64,000 nucleotides of DNA, from assembly GCA_040219295.1 (NCBI GenBank), contig JAVJST010000005.1, forward strand, positions 806,001 to 870,000, read 5' to 3'. The stretch is from JAVJST01 sp040219295. GTDB taxonomy: Bacteria > Pseudomonadota > Alphaproteobacteria > Rhodospirillales > Casp-alpha2. The notes below the pieces were generated by a model. It did not search any database, was not told where the DNA came from, and saw only the letters and a list, made by a program, of their open reading frames with translations. Positions 52,339-60,640 of this stretch are shown here, one piece after another (the first letter of the stretch is position 1; each line of letters opens with the position of its first letter). A program made the position numbers and the translations under genes.

Positions 52339-54021
52339 CTATCCGCGGCGGACCTGGTCGAGGAACTTGTCGACTTCCTGCCTGAGGGACGCGGATTGAT
52401 CCGACAATTTGCTGGCCGCGGCCAGAAGCGAACTCGCCTGGTTTCCGACCTCGCCGATGGATGACGATACGCTGGTGATGTTGCCTGAGACACCCTTTGT
52501 TGCGGATGACGCGTTCTCGGCACTGTTGGCGATCTCGGAAACTGCGGCGCCCTGTTCCTCCATAGCGGCCGCAAGAGCAGAGCTGATCTCATCGATTTCG
52601 CCGATCGTGGTGCCGATACTCTCGATGGCGTTGACCGCGTTCTCAGTCGCTTTCTGAATGCCGCCGACCTGATTGGATATGTCCTCCGTCGCCTTTGCAG
52701 TCTGGTTGGCCAGACTCTTGACTTCGGAAGCGACAACGGCAAAACCCTTGCCCGCCTCACCGGCGCGTGCTGCCTCGATTGTCGCATTCAGCGCCAGCAG
52801 GTTGGTTTGCTCCGCGATGTCTGTGATCAGGGCCACGACTTCACCGATCTTGTTGGCGGCTGTGGCGAGATCCTTGACCTCGGCGTTGGTGCTTTCCGCC
52901 TGGCGAACTGCGTTGGTCGCGATCTGGGAGGCCCGGTCTACCTGCTGCGTTATCTCTGAGATCGAGCTCGTCAGTTCCTCGGCGGCGGTGGCGACGGTCG
53001 ATACGCTCTCACTTGCAGTTTCGGAGTCCGAGTTCACCGTACTGGCTTTGCCGCCCGCGTCTTTGGCGACGTCGACCATGGATTGTGCCGACGACTTCAT
53101 ATCGTCCGACGCCGTTGTCAGGGAAGAAACGAAGCCGCCGACGCTGGCCTCGAACGTATCGGCCAGCTTGTCCATCTGGGCGCGTTTTTCCTGTTCGGAG
53201 CGTTGCGCGGCATTCGCCTGTTCCTTCTCGAGCCTGATCCGTTCGATAGCTCCGTCCTTGAAGACTTGCACGGCTTGGGCGATCTGGCCGATTTCGTCGG
53301 TCTGATCTCTGGCAGGCACTTCAATCGTCGTGTCGCCATCCGCGAGTTTCGCCATGACAGCGGTGATTCGATTCAACGGGTTGATGATACTGCGGCCAAT
53401 AACGAACAGGGCGCCGGAAACAACGATCAAGGAAACGATCAAGGCGATAAGCGTGACGTTCGCTCCGGTCGCCAATGCACCACGCAGATTCTCGACGGCT
53501 ACGGCGCTGCTCCGATTGGCTTCCTCTTCGTACTGCTCAAGGAGTTCATCCATCGTCTCGCCATACTCATCGATGACATCGTCGATCTTGGTGAACTCAT
53601 CCTGAGCCGCATTCGACTCGATAAGTTGAGCCAGGTCGATCTTGATCCCTTGCTCCAGCGGACCAATCTGGTCAGCAATCTGTTGCGCGGTTGTCTTCTT
53701 GTCCGGGGTATCAGCGCGTTCGATCAATCGCGCCGCCATGTCCGTCAAGATCGCAAACCCATCGTTGATCGCCTCGATGCGTTCGGGCTGGATAACGCCT
53801 TCGTCCTTATCGATGATCGAGTCCATCGCCGCGAGCGTCACGCTGAGGTTCGCGCGGCGCATGTCGTTGACAATGGCGATCTCCTCCTGCTGATGGAGGT
53901 TCGACTCCGTCGCGGAATCGATTTTACCGGACATCAGGAATGTGATCGCTGAAACGCTGGCGATCGCCAGCAGCGAAATAACACCGACACCGATGATTTT
54001 GGACTTGATCGTAAGATTCAT
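52339..54021 (-). CDS. Methyl-accepting chemotaxis protein
   Basis: 560 residues; GGGGGAAGCT precedes the ATG. TM1 is near 9-29, a four-helix-bundle-type periplasmic sensor spans about 30-185, TM2 near 186-208 (LIALIVSLIVVSGALFVIGR), HAMP about 209-262, and the signalling hairpin is about 300-545 with the invariant tip DIAEQTNLLALNATIEAARA then GEAGKGFAVVASEVKSLA. No C-terminal CheR tether is seen. Convergent with the M24 gene. The ligand is unknown. Confidence 0.94.
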   Translation of the reverse strand: MNLTIKSKIIGVGVISLLAIASVSAITFLMSGKIDSATESNLHQQEEIAIVNDMRRANLSVTLAAMDSIIDKDEGVIQPERIEAINDGFAILTDMAARLIERADTPDKKTTAQQIADQIGPLEQGIKIDLAQLIESNAAQDEFTKIDDVIDEYGETMDELLEQYEEEANRSSAVAVENLRGALATGANVTLIALIVSLIVVSGALFVIGRSIINPLNRITAVMAKLADGDTTIEVPARDQTDEIGQIAQAVQVFKDGAIERIRLEKEQANAAQRSEQEKRAQMDKLADTFEASVGGFVSSLTTASDDMKSSAQSMVDVAKDAGGKASTVNSDSETASESVSTVATAAEELTSSISEITQQVDRASQIATNAVRQAESTNAEVKDLATAANKIGEVVALITDIAEQTNLLALNATIEAARAGEAGKGFAVVASEVKSLANQTAKATEDISNQVGGIQKATENAVNAIESIGTTIGEIDEISSALAAAMEEQGAAVSEIANSAENASSATKGVSGNITSVSSSIGEVGNQASSLLAAASKLSDQSASLRQEVDKFLDQVRRG

Positions 54022-54074
54022 CGAGAGCTTCCCCCAGCGATAGATTAACGAGGCTAATGTTCAAGGCATTCGCC

Positions 54075-54150
54075 GACGTTTTTTTACGTCCATTGACGAA
54101 TGAGCTAGGGCTATCCCTAACATAGTTAATACGTAGTGGTAAATACGTAT
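54075..54150 (-). promoter_or_regulatory. Repeat-rich control region upstream of the chemoreceptor
   Basis: The 197-base gap 54022-54218 contains GACGT-T6-ACGTC (54075-54090), TAGGG-CTAT-CCCTA (54106-54119) and a direct repeat AATACGTA at 54128-54135 and 54142-54149, each including the palindrome TACGTA. This AT-rich, motif-dense stretch is unlike other gaps in the window and probably regulates the chemoreceptor gene on the minus strand. TAC/GTA half-sites are common in sites for NarL/FixJ-type regulators. Confidence 0.45.
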
Positions 54151-54218
54151 GTATATGTTTTTTGATACAGTGCTCGTCGGGCAGGGCCGGTCGATTTGCT
54201 TGCGCCCCGGTGATCGAC

Positions 54219-55022
54219 TTAGCGGACGTTCAGAATTGGCGTCAGCGGCGTGTCGACCGGTACGCCGGGTTCTTGACCGAGGCTCATCAGGTGAGCCGAA
54301 ATTTCCCTCGTCCAAGCGCCGCGCGGTTCGAACACGGTGTCCGGTAAACCAAAGCGCAGCGAAAGCCGGCGCCTGAGCGACGACGCCGGGCGACCGTGGT
54401 TCGGTCCCCGGTGCAGCATGCGAAGATCGAAGATCAGGCAATCGCCCGGCTGTGTCGAGAATGACACCAGCTCGGCCTCGGCGTCGACGTCCGGAATGTC
54501 CGCGAGACCCGAGTCTGCCTGACCATCGAACGGCGTCTTGAGCTTGAAGTCGGTCGCCTTGAATACTTTGCCCCAGCGATGCGAGCCGACCGCGAAGCGC
54601 AGGGCCTCGTCCTCGGTACCGGGGTCGAGCGAGATGAGCACGTTCAGCATCTTGCCCGAATAGTCGAAATAGGGCTCGTCCTGGTGCCACGGCGCGGCAT
54701 TGGTGGCCCCCGCTTCGTTCATGAACCAGTTGTCCATCAACAGCGTGACCTTGTCCGCGCCCAGCAGTTCACCCGCCAGCGTCTTGGCGGGCGATTGATG
54801 CACGAACCGTGTCAGCGCCGGAATGCCGGTCCACGACCAGTAATCGAAGACATAGCGGGCGGGATCGCCAGGGCGCGTCTGGTCGCGAAAGAATGGTCCC
54901 GGCGTCGCGCGATTCTGCTCGATGCCTTCGATCGCGAGATCGAGCCATTCACCGGCAAAGGCGCCCTCGACCTTGATGACGCCGTCCCGTTCGAATGAGC
55001 TCTTCTGCCCGGCGTTCAGCAA
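54219..55022 (-). CDS. Phytanoyl-CoA dioxygenase (PhyH) family protein
   Basis: 267 residues from TTG 55022 (start region NAGQKSSFERDGVIKVEGAF matches the family; no ATG is available upstream). Fe(II)/2-oxoglutarate ligands: His and Asp in NAAPWHQDEPYFDYSG and the distal His in LRMLHRGPNHGRPASSLRRR with the Arg for 2-oxoglutarate. It starts 13 bases after the gcvP stop, so it is likely read from the gcv transcript. Substrate not known; ectoine hydroxylase and many small-molecule hydroxylases share this fold. Confidence 0.87.
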   Translation of the reverse strand: MLNAGQKSSFERDGVIKVEGAFAGEWLDLAIEGIEQNRATPGPFFRDQTRPGDPARYVFDYWSWTGIPALTRFVHQSPAKTLAGELLGADKVTLLMDNWFMNEAGATNAAPWHQDEPYFDYSGKMLNVLISLDPGTEDEALRFAVGSHRWGKVFKATDFKLKTPFDGQADSGLADIPDVDAEAELVSFSTQPGDCLIFDLRMLHRGPNHGRPASSLRRRLSLRFGLPDTVFEPRGAWTREISAHLMSLGQEPGVPVDTPLTPILNVR

Positions 55023-55035
55023 CCGTCCGGCCCCG

Positions 55036-57942
55036 CTACTCGGCCGCGTGCTCGTATGATTCGATCGGCGGGCAAGTGCAGATCAGGTTGCGGTCGCCCT
55101 GCACGTTGTCGACGCGCCCGACGGGCGGCCAGTACTTGTCCTCGCGCAGTCCCGGTAGCGGGAAGTATGCGTCTTCCTTCGTGTAAGGTTTGTTCCAGGG
55201 CGTTTCGAGCAGCAGGTGGTGCGTGTGCGGTGCGTTCTTCAATAGATTGTCATTCGCGTCCACCTCGCCCTTCTCGATGGCTTCGATTTCCTTGCGGATA
55301 TGGATCATGGCGTCGCAAAACCGGTCGATCTCCCGCATCGCTTCGGATTCGGTCGGCTCGATCATCAACGTATCGGCCACCGGGAACGACATGGTCGGCG
55401 CATGAAAGCCGTAATCGACGAGCCGCTTGGCGACGTCCTCGTTGGTGATCCCGCAGCTCTCCTTGATAGGGTGAAGGTCAACGATGCACTCATGGGCGAC
55501 AAATCCGTTCCGCCCGCGGTAGAGAACCGGGTAGTAGGGGTCGAGCCGATTGGCAATGTAGTTCGCGCTGAGGATCGCGATCTCTGTCGAGCGTTTGAGT
55601 CCCTTTGCTCCCAGCATCGAGACATAGGCCCACGAGATCGGCAGGATGCTTGCCGAACCCCAGGGCGCGGCGGAAATGGTGCCGACGGTGCCGTCATCGC
55701 CCTCCGCCGGATTGACGCCTTCGACGACAGGATGATCCGGAACATACGGTGCGAGGTGTGCGAGAACGCCGATCGGCCCCATGCCGGGACCGCCACCGCC
55801 ATGCGGAATGGCGAAGGTCTTGTGCAGGTTGAGGTGCATCACGTCCGCACCGAACTTGCCGGGCCGGGCAATACCGACAAGCGCGTTCATGTTGGCGCCG
55901 TCGAGGTAAACCTGACCGCCATGATCGTGAATGATCTGGCAGATGTCGACAATGCCTTCCTCGAACACCCCGTGGGTAGAGGGATAGGTGATCATCAACG
56001 CCGCCAGATTGTCGGCATGTTCGCCGGCCCTGGCGGCCAGGTCGTCCATATCGACGTTGCCGTGATCGTCGCTCTTTACGACGACGACCCGCAGACCGGC
56101 CATCTGCGCGCTGGCAGGATTGGTGCCGTGCGCCGATGACGGAATCAGGCAGACGTCCCGATGCCCGTTGCCGTTTGCCTCGTGGTACTTGCGGATGACC
56201 GACAGGCCAGTGTACTCGCCCTGGCTTCCCGCGTTGGGCTGCATCGAGATCGCGTCGAACCCGGTTATCTCGCAGAGCATCTCCTCGAGTTCCTCGATCA
56301 GCTGCTGATAGCCTTGGGCCTGATCGAGTGGCGCGAAGGGATGCATCGCAGAGAAATTCCGCCAGGTCACCGGAATCATTTCCGTCGTCGCATTGAGCTT
56401 CATGGTGCAGGACCCGAGCGGGATCATCGCCCGGTCGAGAGCAATGTCCTTCGACTGCAGCCATCGAATGTAGCGAAGCATCTCCGTTTCCGCGTGATAC
56501 AGCTGGAACACGGGATGTTCCATGAAGGCGCTGGTGCGATCGAGCCCCTCCGGGATCGCCGGCCCGACCTTGGAATCAATGTCATCGATGGAGAGCAGTT
56601 GGTCCGCCTTGGCGGAAAAAACGCTCCACAATGCGCGGATGTTGCGCCGGCGCGTCGTCTCGTCGAGCGTGATGCCGAGGTGATCGGGGTCGATGACCCG
56701 GAGATTGATTCGTGACTCGCGTGCCTTGGCGGCGATGCGCCCGGCTTGTCCGCGTGCCCGGACCTTCAGCGTGTCGAAGAAGTGGTCATGGACGACTTCG
56801 AACCCGAGAGTCTTCAGCCCGTCGGCGACGATACGCGTCATTCGGTGGGTCTTCTCGGCGATCCGGCGGATGCCGTCTGGTCCGTGATAAACGCCGTAGA
56901 AACCGGCGATGACCGCCAGCAGGACCTGTGCCGTGCAGATGTTGCTGGTAGCCTTTTCGCGCCGGATATGCTGCTCGCGGGTCTGAAGGGCCATGCGCAG
57001 GGCGCGGTTGCCCTCCGAGTCGACCGAAACGCCGATGATGCGACCAGGCGTCTGGCGCTTGTATTCGTCGCGCGTCGCGAAGTATGCGGCGTGCGGCCCG
57101 CCGTAACCCATCGGAACGCCGAAGCGCTGCGACGTTCCGAGAACGATGTCGGCACCCATCTCGCCGGGCGGTTTCAGCAGGGCGAGAGACAGCAGGTCGG
57201 CGGCGATGCAGGCGATCACCCCGCCTTCGTGCGCCTCGGCGATAACTGATTCAGGGTTGCGGACCTCGCCAGTCGAAGCGGGATACTGGATCAGGACGCC
57301 GAACACGGCATCGGGATCGAGACCGGACCAGGGATCGCCGACGACGATCTCAAAGCCGGCAAGCCGCGCACGGGTCTGGATGACGGCGATCGTCTGCGGA
57401 TGGCACTCGCGGTCGACGAAGAAGGTCTCGCAATCCTTCTTCTTGCTGATACGGTGTGCCATGGCCATCGCTTCTGCCGCGGCCGTCGCTTCGTCGAGCA
57501 GGGACGCATTGGCCAGTTCCATGCCCGTGAGATCCATGATCATCTGCTGGTAGTTGAGCAGCGCCTCAAGCCTGCCCTGGCTGACTTCCGGCTGGTAGGG
57601 CGTGTAAGCCGTGTACCAGCCAGGATTCTCCATGACATTGCGGAGGATTACGTTGGGCACCACGGTGCCGTGGTAGCCCATGCCGATCATGGAAACGAAC
57701 ACCTTGTTCCGGTCAGCCATCTGGCGCAGAACGCTCAGGGTGTAGCGCTCGCTTTTGTTGGGCGGCAGATCAAGCGGGTTTTCTGATCGAATGGCCTTGG
57801 GCACCGTCTTGTCGATCAGATCGTCGATCGAGGCCACGCCAATGACGTCGAGCATCTTCGGAATCTGCGTTTCGCCGGGGCCGATGTGGCGACGGATAAA
57901 ATCATCCCGGCTTTCGAGTTCGTTGAGGGTTGCGCGCGGCAT
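55036..57942 (-). CDS. gcvP: Glycine dehydrogenase (decarboxylating), P protein
   Basis: 968 residues, the long fused form with both halves of the P protein. N-terminal half: FIRRHIGPGETQIPKMLDVI and GYHGTVVPNVILRNVMENPG. The PLP lysine is in HLNLHKTFAIPHGGGGPG near residue 715, preceded by HGTNPASAQMAGL and YLDGANMNALVGIARPGKFG. It decarboxylates glycine and passes the aminomethyl group to GcvH. Start overlaps the gcvH stop by one base (TGATG). Confidence 0.97.
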   Translation of the reverse strand: MPRATLNELESRDDFIRRHIGPGETQIPKMLDVIGVASIDDLIDKTVPKAIRSENPLDLPPNKSERYTLSVLRQMADRNKVFVSMIGMGYHGTVVPNVILRNVMENPGWYTAYTPYQPEVSQGRLEALLNYQQMIMDLTGMELANASLLDEATAAAEAMAMAHRISKKKDCETFFVDRECHPQTIAVIQTRARLAGFEIVVGDPWSGLDPDAVFGVLIQYPASTGEVRNPESVIAEAHEGGVIACIAADLLSLALLKPPGEMGADIVLGTSQRFGVPMGYGGPHAAYFATRDEYKRQTPGRIIGVSVDSEGNRALRMALQTREQHIRREKATSNICTAQVLLAVIAGFYGVYHGPDGIRRIAEKTHRMTRIVADGLKTLGFEVVHDHFFDTLKVRARGQAGRIAAKARESRINLRVIDPDHLGITLDETTRRRNIRALWSVFSAKADQLLSIDDIDSKVGPAIPEGLDRTSAFMEHPVFQLYHAETEMLRYIRWLQSKDIALDRAMIPLGSCTMKLNATTEMIPVTWRNFSAMHPFAPLDQAQGYQQLIEELEEMLCEITGFDAISMQPNAGSQGEYTGLSVIRKYHEANGNGHRDVCLIPSSAHGTNPASAQMAGLRVVVVKSDDHGNVDMDDLAARAGEHADNLAALMITYPSTHGVFEEGIVDICQIIHDHGGQVYLDGANMNALVGIARPGKFGADVMHLNLHKTFAIPHGGGGPGMGPIGVLAHLAPYVPDHPVVEGVNPAEGDDGTVGTISAAPWGSASILPISWAYVSMLGAKGLKRSTEIAILSANYIANRLDPYYPVLYRGRNGFVAHECIVDLHPIKESCGITNEDVAKRLVDYGFHAPTMSFPVADTLMIEPTESEAMREIDRFCDAMIHIRKEIEAIEKGEVDANDNLLKNAPHTHHLLLETPWNKPYTKEDAYFPLPGLREDKYWPPVGRVDNVQGDRNLICTCPPIESYEHAAE

Positions 57943-58316
57943 CAGTCGAGCCCTTTCACGAATTCCTTGTAGGCCGCCTCGTCCATCAATGCGTCGAGTT
58001 CTCCAGCGTCGGAGAGGGTCATCTTGTAAAGCCAGCCGCCCTTTTCGGGGTCCGAGTTGACCAGAGTCGGATCGTCGGCAAGGGCGCCGTTGGCCTCGGT
58101 GACTTCGCCCGTTGCCGGTGCGTAAATCTCGCTCGCGGCCTTCACAGACTCAATGACGCCAGTCTCGCCCCCCTTGGACACGGAGGCGCCGACATCCGGC
58201 GTTTCGACGAAGACCACGTCGCCGAGTTGCTGTTGAGCATAGTCGGTGATGCCGACCGTGGCCGTGTCGCCGTCGACGCGGATCCACTCGTGATCCTCCG
58301 TAAACTTGATTGTCAT
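57942..58316 (-). CDS. gcvH: Glycine cleavage system H protein
   Basis: 124 residues. The lipoyl-bearing Lys is in GVIESVKAASEIYAPATGEV near residue 61; the N-terminus KFTEDHEWIRVDGDTATVGI and the segment QQLGDVVFVETPDVG are standard. AAGGAGGACAC precedes the ATG. It carries the aminomethyl intermediate between GcvP and GcvT. Lies 50 bases after gcvT. Confidence 0.97.
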   Translation of the reverse strand: MTIKFTEDHEWIRVDGDTATVGITDYAQQQLGDVVFVETPDVGASVSKGGETGVIESVKAASEIYAPATGEVTEANGALADDPTLVNSDPEKGGWLYKMTLSDAGELDALMDEAAYKEFVKGLD

Positions 58317-58366
58317 GTGTCCTCCTTGCTTTTCCCTGCGTGAATGTTCGTTTGAGGTCTTCTCGT

Positions 58367-59476
58367 TCAGACCGTGTGATACCGATGGGGCACCAAAGTT
58401 GGAGACGAAACCGTCGCCGCCAGGGGTTTTCCGCGGACGATGACATCGACCTTGGTGTCGGGCGCCGACGCTCCGGCCGTCACGTAACCCATGGCGACAG
58501 GACCATCGACCGACGGTCCGAAGCCGCCGCTGGTGACGGATCCGATGATGTTGCCGTCCTTGTCGGCGATCTCGGCGCCTGCGCGGGCGGGCACGCGGCC
58601 TTCGATCCGCAGTCCAACTCGTTTGCGTGGTGGGCCCTCCGCGAGTTGGCGGGCGATGACGTCGTGGCCTGGATACCCGCCCTCCTCACGCCGGCGTTTC
58701 GAGATGGTCCACGCCAGCCCGGCCTCGATCGGCGTGGTGGTTTCGTCGATGTCGTTGCCGTAGAGGCACAGACCGGCTTCCAGCCTGAGCGAATCCCGGG
58801 CGCCGAGCCCCACGGGCTTCACCTCCGGCTCGTTGAGCAGCAGTCGGGCGAACTCGTCGGCGAATTCGACGGGTACGGACATTTCGAACCCGTCTTCACC
58901 GGTGTAGCCCGAGCGCGTCACGGAAATCGCCTCGTCGCTGACGTGAAGATGTGCATGGTGCATAAACATCATATGGCGCGCCGCTGCCGCATAACGTGAC
59001 ATGACAGCTACGGCCTTGGGTCCCTGAAGGGCCAGCAGCGCCCGGTCCTCGACGACTTCGATGTCGCATTGATCGCCGATGCGGGCGGTCATGTGCGCGA
59101 TGTCCTCGGCCTTGCGCGACGCATTGATGACAAGAAGCAGCGAACTTTCGTCGCGTGCGACCATCAGGTCGTCGAGGATGCCGCCGGCATCATTGGTGAA
59201 CATGGTGTAACGGACCCGGCCTGGGTTCAGGCCGATGATGTCGCCCGGCACGATGGTTTCCAGCGCCTTGTCCGCATTCGCGCCGTGCAGCCGGACTTGA
59301 CCCATGTGGGAAACGTCGAAAAGACCGGCATCGGAACGTGTCGCCTGATGCTCGGTGATGATTCCGGTCGGGTACTGGATCGGCATGGAGTAGCCGGCGA
59401 ACGCCACCATTTTAGCCCCGAGCGAGCGGTGCAGCTCGTCGAGGGGCAAAGAAACGGTTGGTGTCGAATCGGACAT
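58367..59476 (-). CDS. gcvT: Aminomethyltransferase, T protein of glycine cleavage
   Basis: 369 residues. Motifs: LDELHRSLGAKMVAFAGYSM, QYPTGIITEHQATRSDAGLF followed by DVSHMGQV, YTMFTNDAGGILDDLMVARD, SGYTGEDGFEMSVP and GLGARDSLRLEAGLCLYGND. It transfers the methylene group to tetrahydrofolate and frees ammonia. AAAGGAG stands before the ATG. First gene of gcvTHP, controlled by the upstream glycine riboswitch. Confidence 0.97.
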   Translation of the reverse strand: MSDSTPTVSLPLDELHRSLGAKMVAFAGYSMPIQYPTGIITEHQATRSDAGLFDVSHMGQVRLHGANADKALETIVPGDIIGLNPGRVRYTMFTNDAGGILDDLMVARDESSLLLVINASRKAEDIAHMTARIGDQCDIEVVEDRALLALQGPKAVAVMSRYAAAARHMMFMHHAHLHVSDEAISVTRSGYTGEDGFEMSVPVEFADEFARLLLNEPEVKPVGLGARDSLRLEAGLCLYGNDIDETTTPIEAGLAWTISKRRREEGGYPGHDVIARQLAEGPPRKRVGLRIEGRVPARAGAEIADKDGNIIGSVTSGGFGPSVDGPVAMGYVTAGASAPDTKVDVIVRGKPLAATVSSPTLVPHRYHTV

Positions 59477-59544
59477 TGATGGCTCCTTTGACTGGGCCGT
59501 TCGGCGTTCTACGACGCGGCCGGGGGTATCCGTTCCTGAAGAAC

Positions 59545-59800
59545 GCGCTCGCCCCCTCTGTCTCGGAACCTGAAAGATTTGCCGCGCCGAACGGGTCGGC
59601 GGCTTTCCTCGTCGGTGGGCGGTCCCGGCTGCTCGTCGGCCGGTAACGCCACTTTCCAGAGTCTCATCACGCTAGCGGTCCCTGGGGCCTGAGAGTTTCC
59701 GGGGTGGTTTCTCCTTCGGCGCCACTCCCTGCGCCGCAGCGGCCTCCCTTTCGGGAGCGACACGACGGCGATGTGGAGCGGACTCTCCCGCAGCGGTCAT
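59545..59800 (-). ncRNA. Tandem glycine riboswitch upstream of gcvTHP
   Basis: On the minus strand the leader of gcvT holds two successive aptamers. Aptamer I (about 59798-59655) has GCGGGAGAGTCC, CGCCGAAGGAG (59721-59711), the loop GGAAACTCTCAGG (from 59700) and closes with GACTCTGGAAAG. Aptamer II (about 59650-59548) has CACCGACGAGGAAAGCC (from 59617), CTTTCAGGTTCC (59576-59565) and GACAGAGGGGG. These are the conserved elements of the gcvT RNA motif in its two-aptamer form. About 70 bases separate it from the gcvT start, including a small hairpin CGTTC-TTCAG-GAACG that may be part of the switching platform. Glycine binding normally turns gcv expression on. Confidence 0.9.
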
Positions 59801-59811
59801 CTGAGGTGAAA

Positions 59812-59828
59812 ATCGCCGTATCGGCGAT
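59812..59828 (-). other. Short hairpin just upstream of the glycine riboswitch
   Basis: ATCGCCG (59812-59818) pairs with CGGCGAT (59822-59828) around a three-base loop; on the minus strand it is followed by TTTC. It may end the transcript of the lipoprotein gene upstream, or sit at the 5' end of the gcv message. The gcv promoter must lie close to it, in 59829-59919, where I see only a weak TTGAAT/ATGACA-like -35 region. Confidence 0.4.
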
Positions 59829-59919
59829 CGGATATCCTCCCCCTTGATGCTTTGTCATTCAATGGCGACGGCTTGGTTCCGGCACGCCGCGGACGAGTGT
59901 ATCAGGCTCGGATTGGGGG

Positions 59920-60579
59920 TCAACTGCCGAGCAGGGCTGGTCCAACGCGGGTGTTGTACTCGATGTCGCCCTCGGTCAACTGCAGCCCGAGGTAGACGAT
60001 ATAGGAAGCTCCTGTCACCGGCGGTTTGATCGGAATGTTCAGCGACACCGGCCTGTCGAACGATCTCACGCGGAACGCATTGCGCTCGAACACGACAGTC
60101 ACGTTAAAGACCTGCTTGTTCAGGATGTTCCGTTCGGTATCCGTAATCGAGACGAAATAGGGAAACGTCGCGGTACCGTCGCGGTTCGCCGGACCGCGCG
60201 CGGCCTCGATACCCGGGCTGATCTCGACGGTGACCATGCCGATACCGGTTTCCGGATCGACGTCCTGAATGCAGTTTGCATCGAACTCCGCGAGCCGCGC
60301 CTCGGCGACGATATCGGTCAGGTCCTGACCGCCATCCCCGGCGAACTGCGTCATCGTCGTGGCGGCCGCGAGAATACGGACGTCGGGGCAAGACGGCGGC
60401 GCCGTACCTTCGCCGAATATGCCCTCGAACGGGGTATTGTCCGTTGAGCACGCGGCCAGCACGATGGCCATGCTGATGGCGGCAACCCGGCGCAGGACAT
60501 GGCGTGCGAATGTCGAGTGGTGCCGGATGGCGGCTTCGGTCTTGCCGGTTGGCGCTGCGGAAATCTGGCGTTCGTTCAT
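59920..60579 (-). CDS. Predicted outer-membrane lipoprotein of unknown function
   Basis: ATG 60579 gives 219 residues with a late signal peptide ending in IVLAACSTD (lipobox Cys near residue 43, after a long basic n-region). The mature part is beta-rich: SCPDVRILAAATTMTQFAGD, ARLAEFDANCIQDV, GMVTVEISPGIEAARGPANR and NVTVVFERNAFRVRSFDRPV. Family not recognised with certainty. It follows the TPR gene by 61 bases on the same strand and probably shares its transcript. Confidence 0.75.
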   Translation of the reverse strand: MNERQISAAPTGKTEAAIRHHSTFARHVLRRVAAISMAIVLAACSTDNTPFEGIFGEGTAPPSCPDVRILAAATTMTQFAGDGGQDLTDIVAEARLAEFDANCIQDVDPETGIGMVTVEISPGIEAARGPANRDGTATFPYFVSITDTERNILNKQVFNVTVVFERNAFRVRSFDRPVSLNIPIKPPVTGASYIVYLGLQLTEGDIEYNTRVGPALLGS

Positions 60580-60640
60580 GACCGCGTGACAGTAGCGGAG
60601 GACCGCACGTTCCAGCAAGCAACGGCTGACCGGATCGGAC

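Noticed and set aside
54061..54690. 209-codon minus-strand open frame overlapping the PhyH gene
   Set aside because: It is in a different phase from the PhyH gene, Arg-rich and without motifs; PhyH carries all iron ligands.
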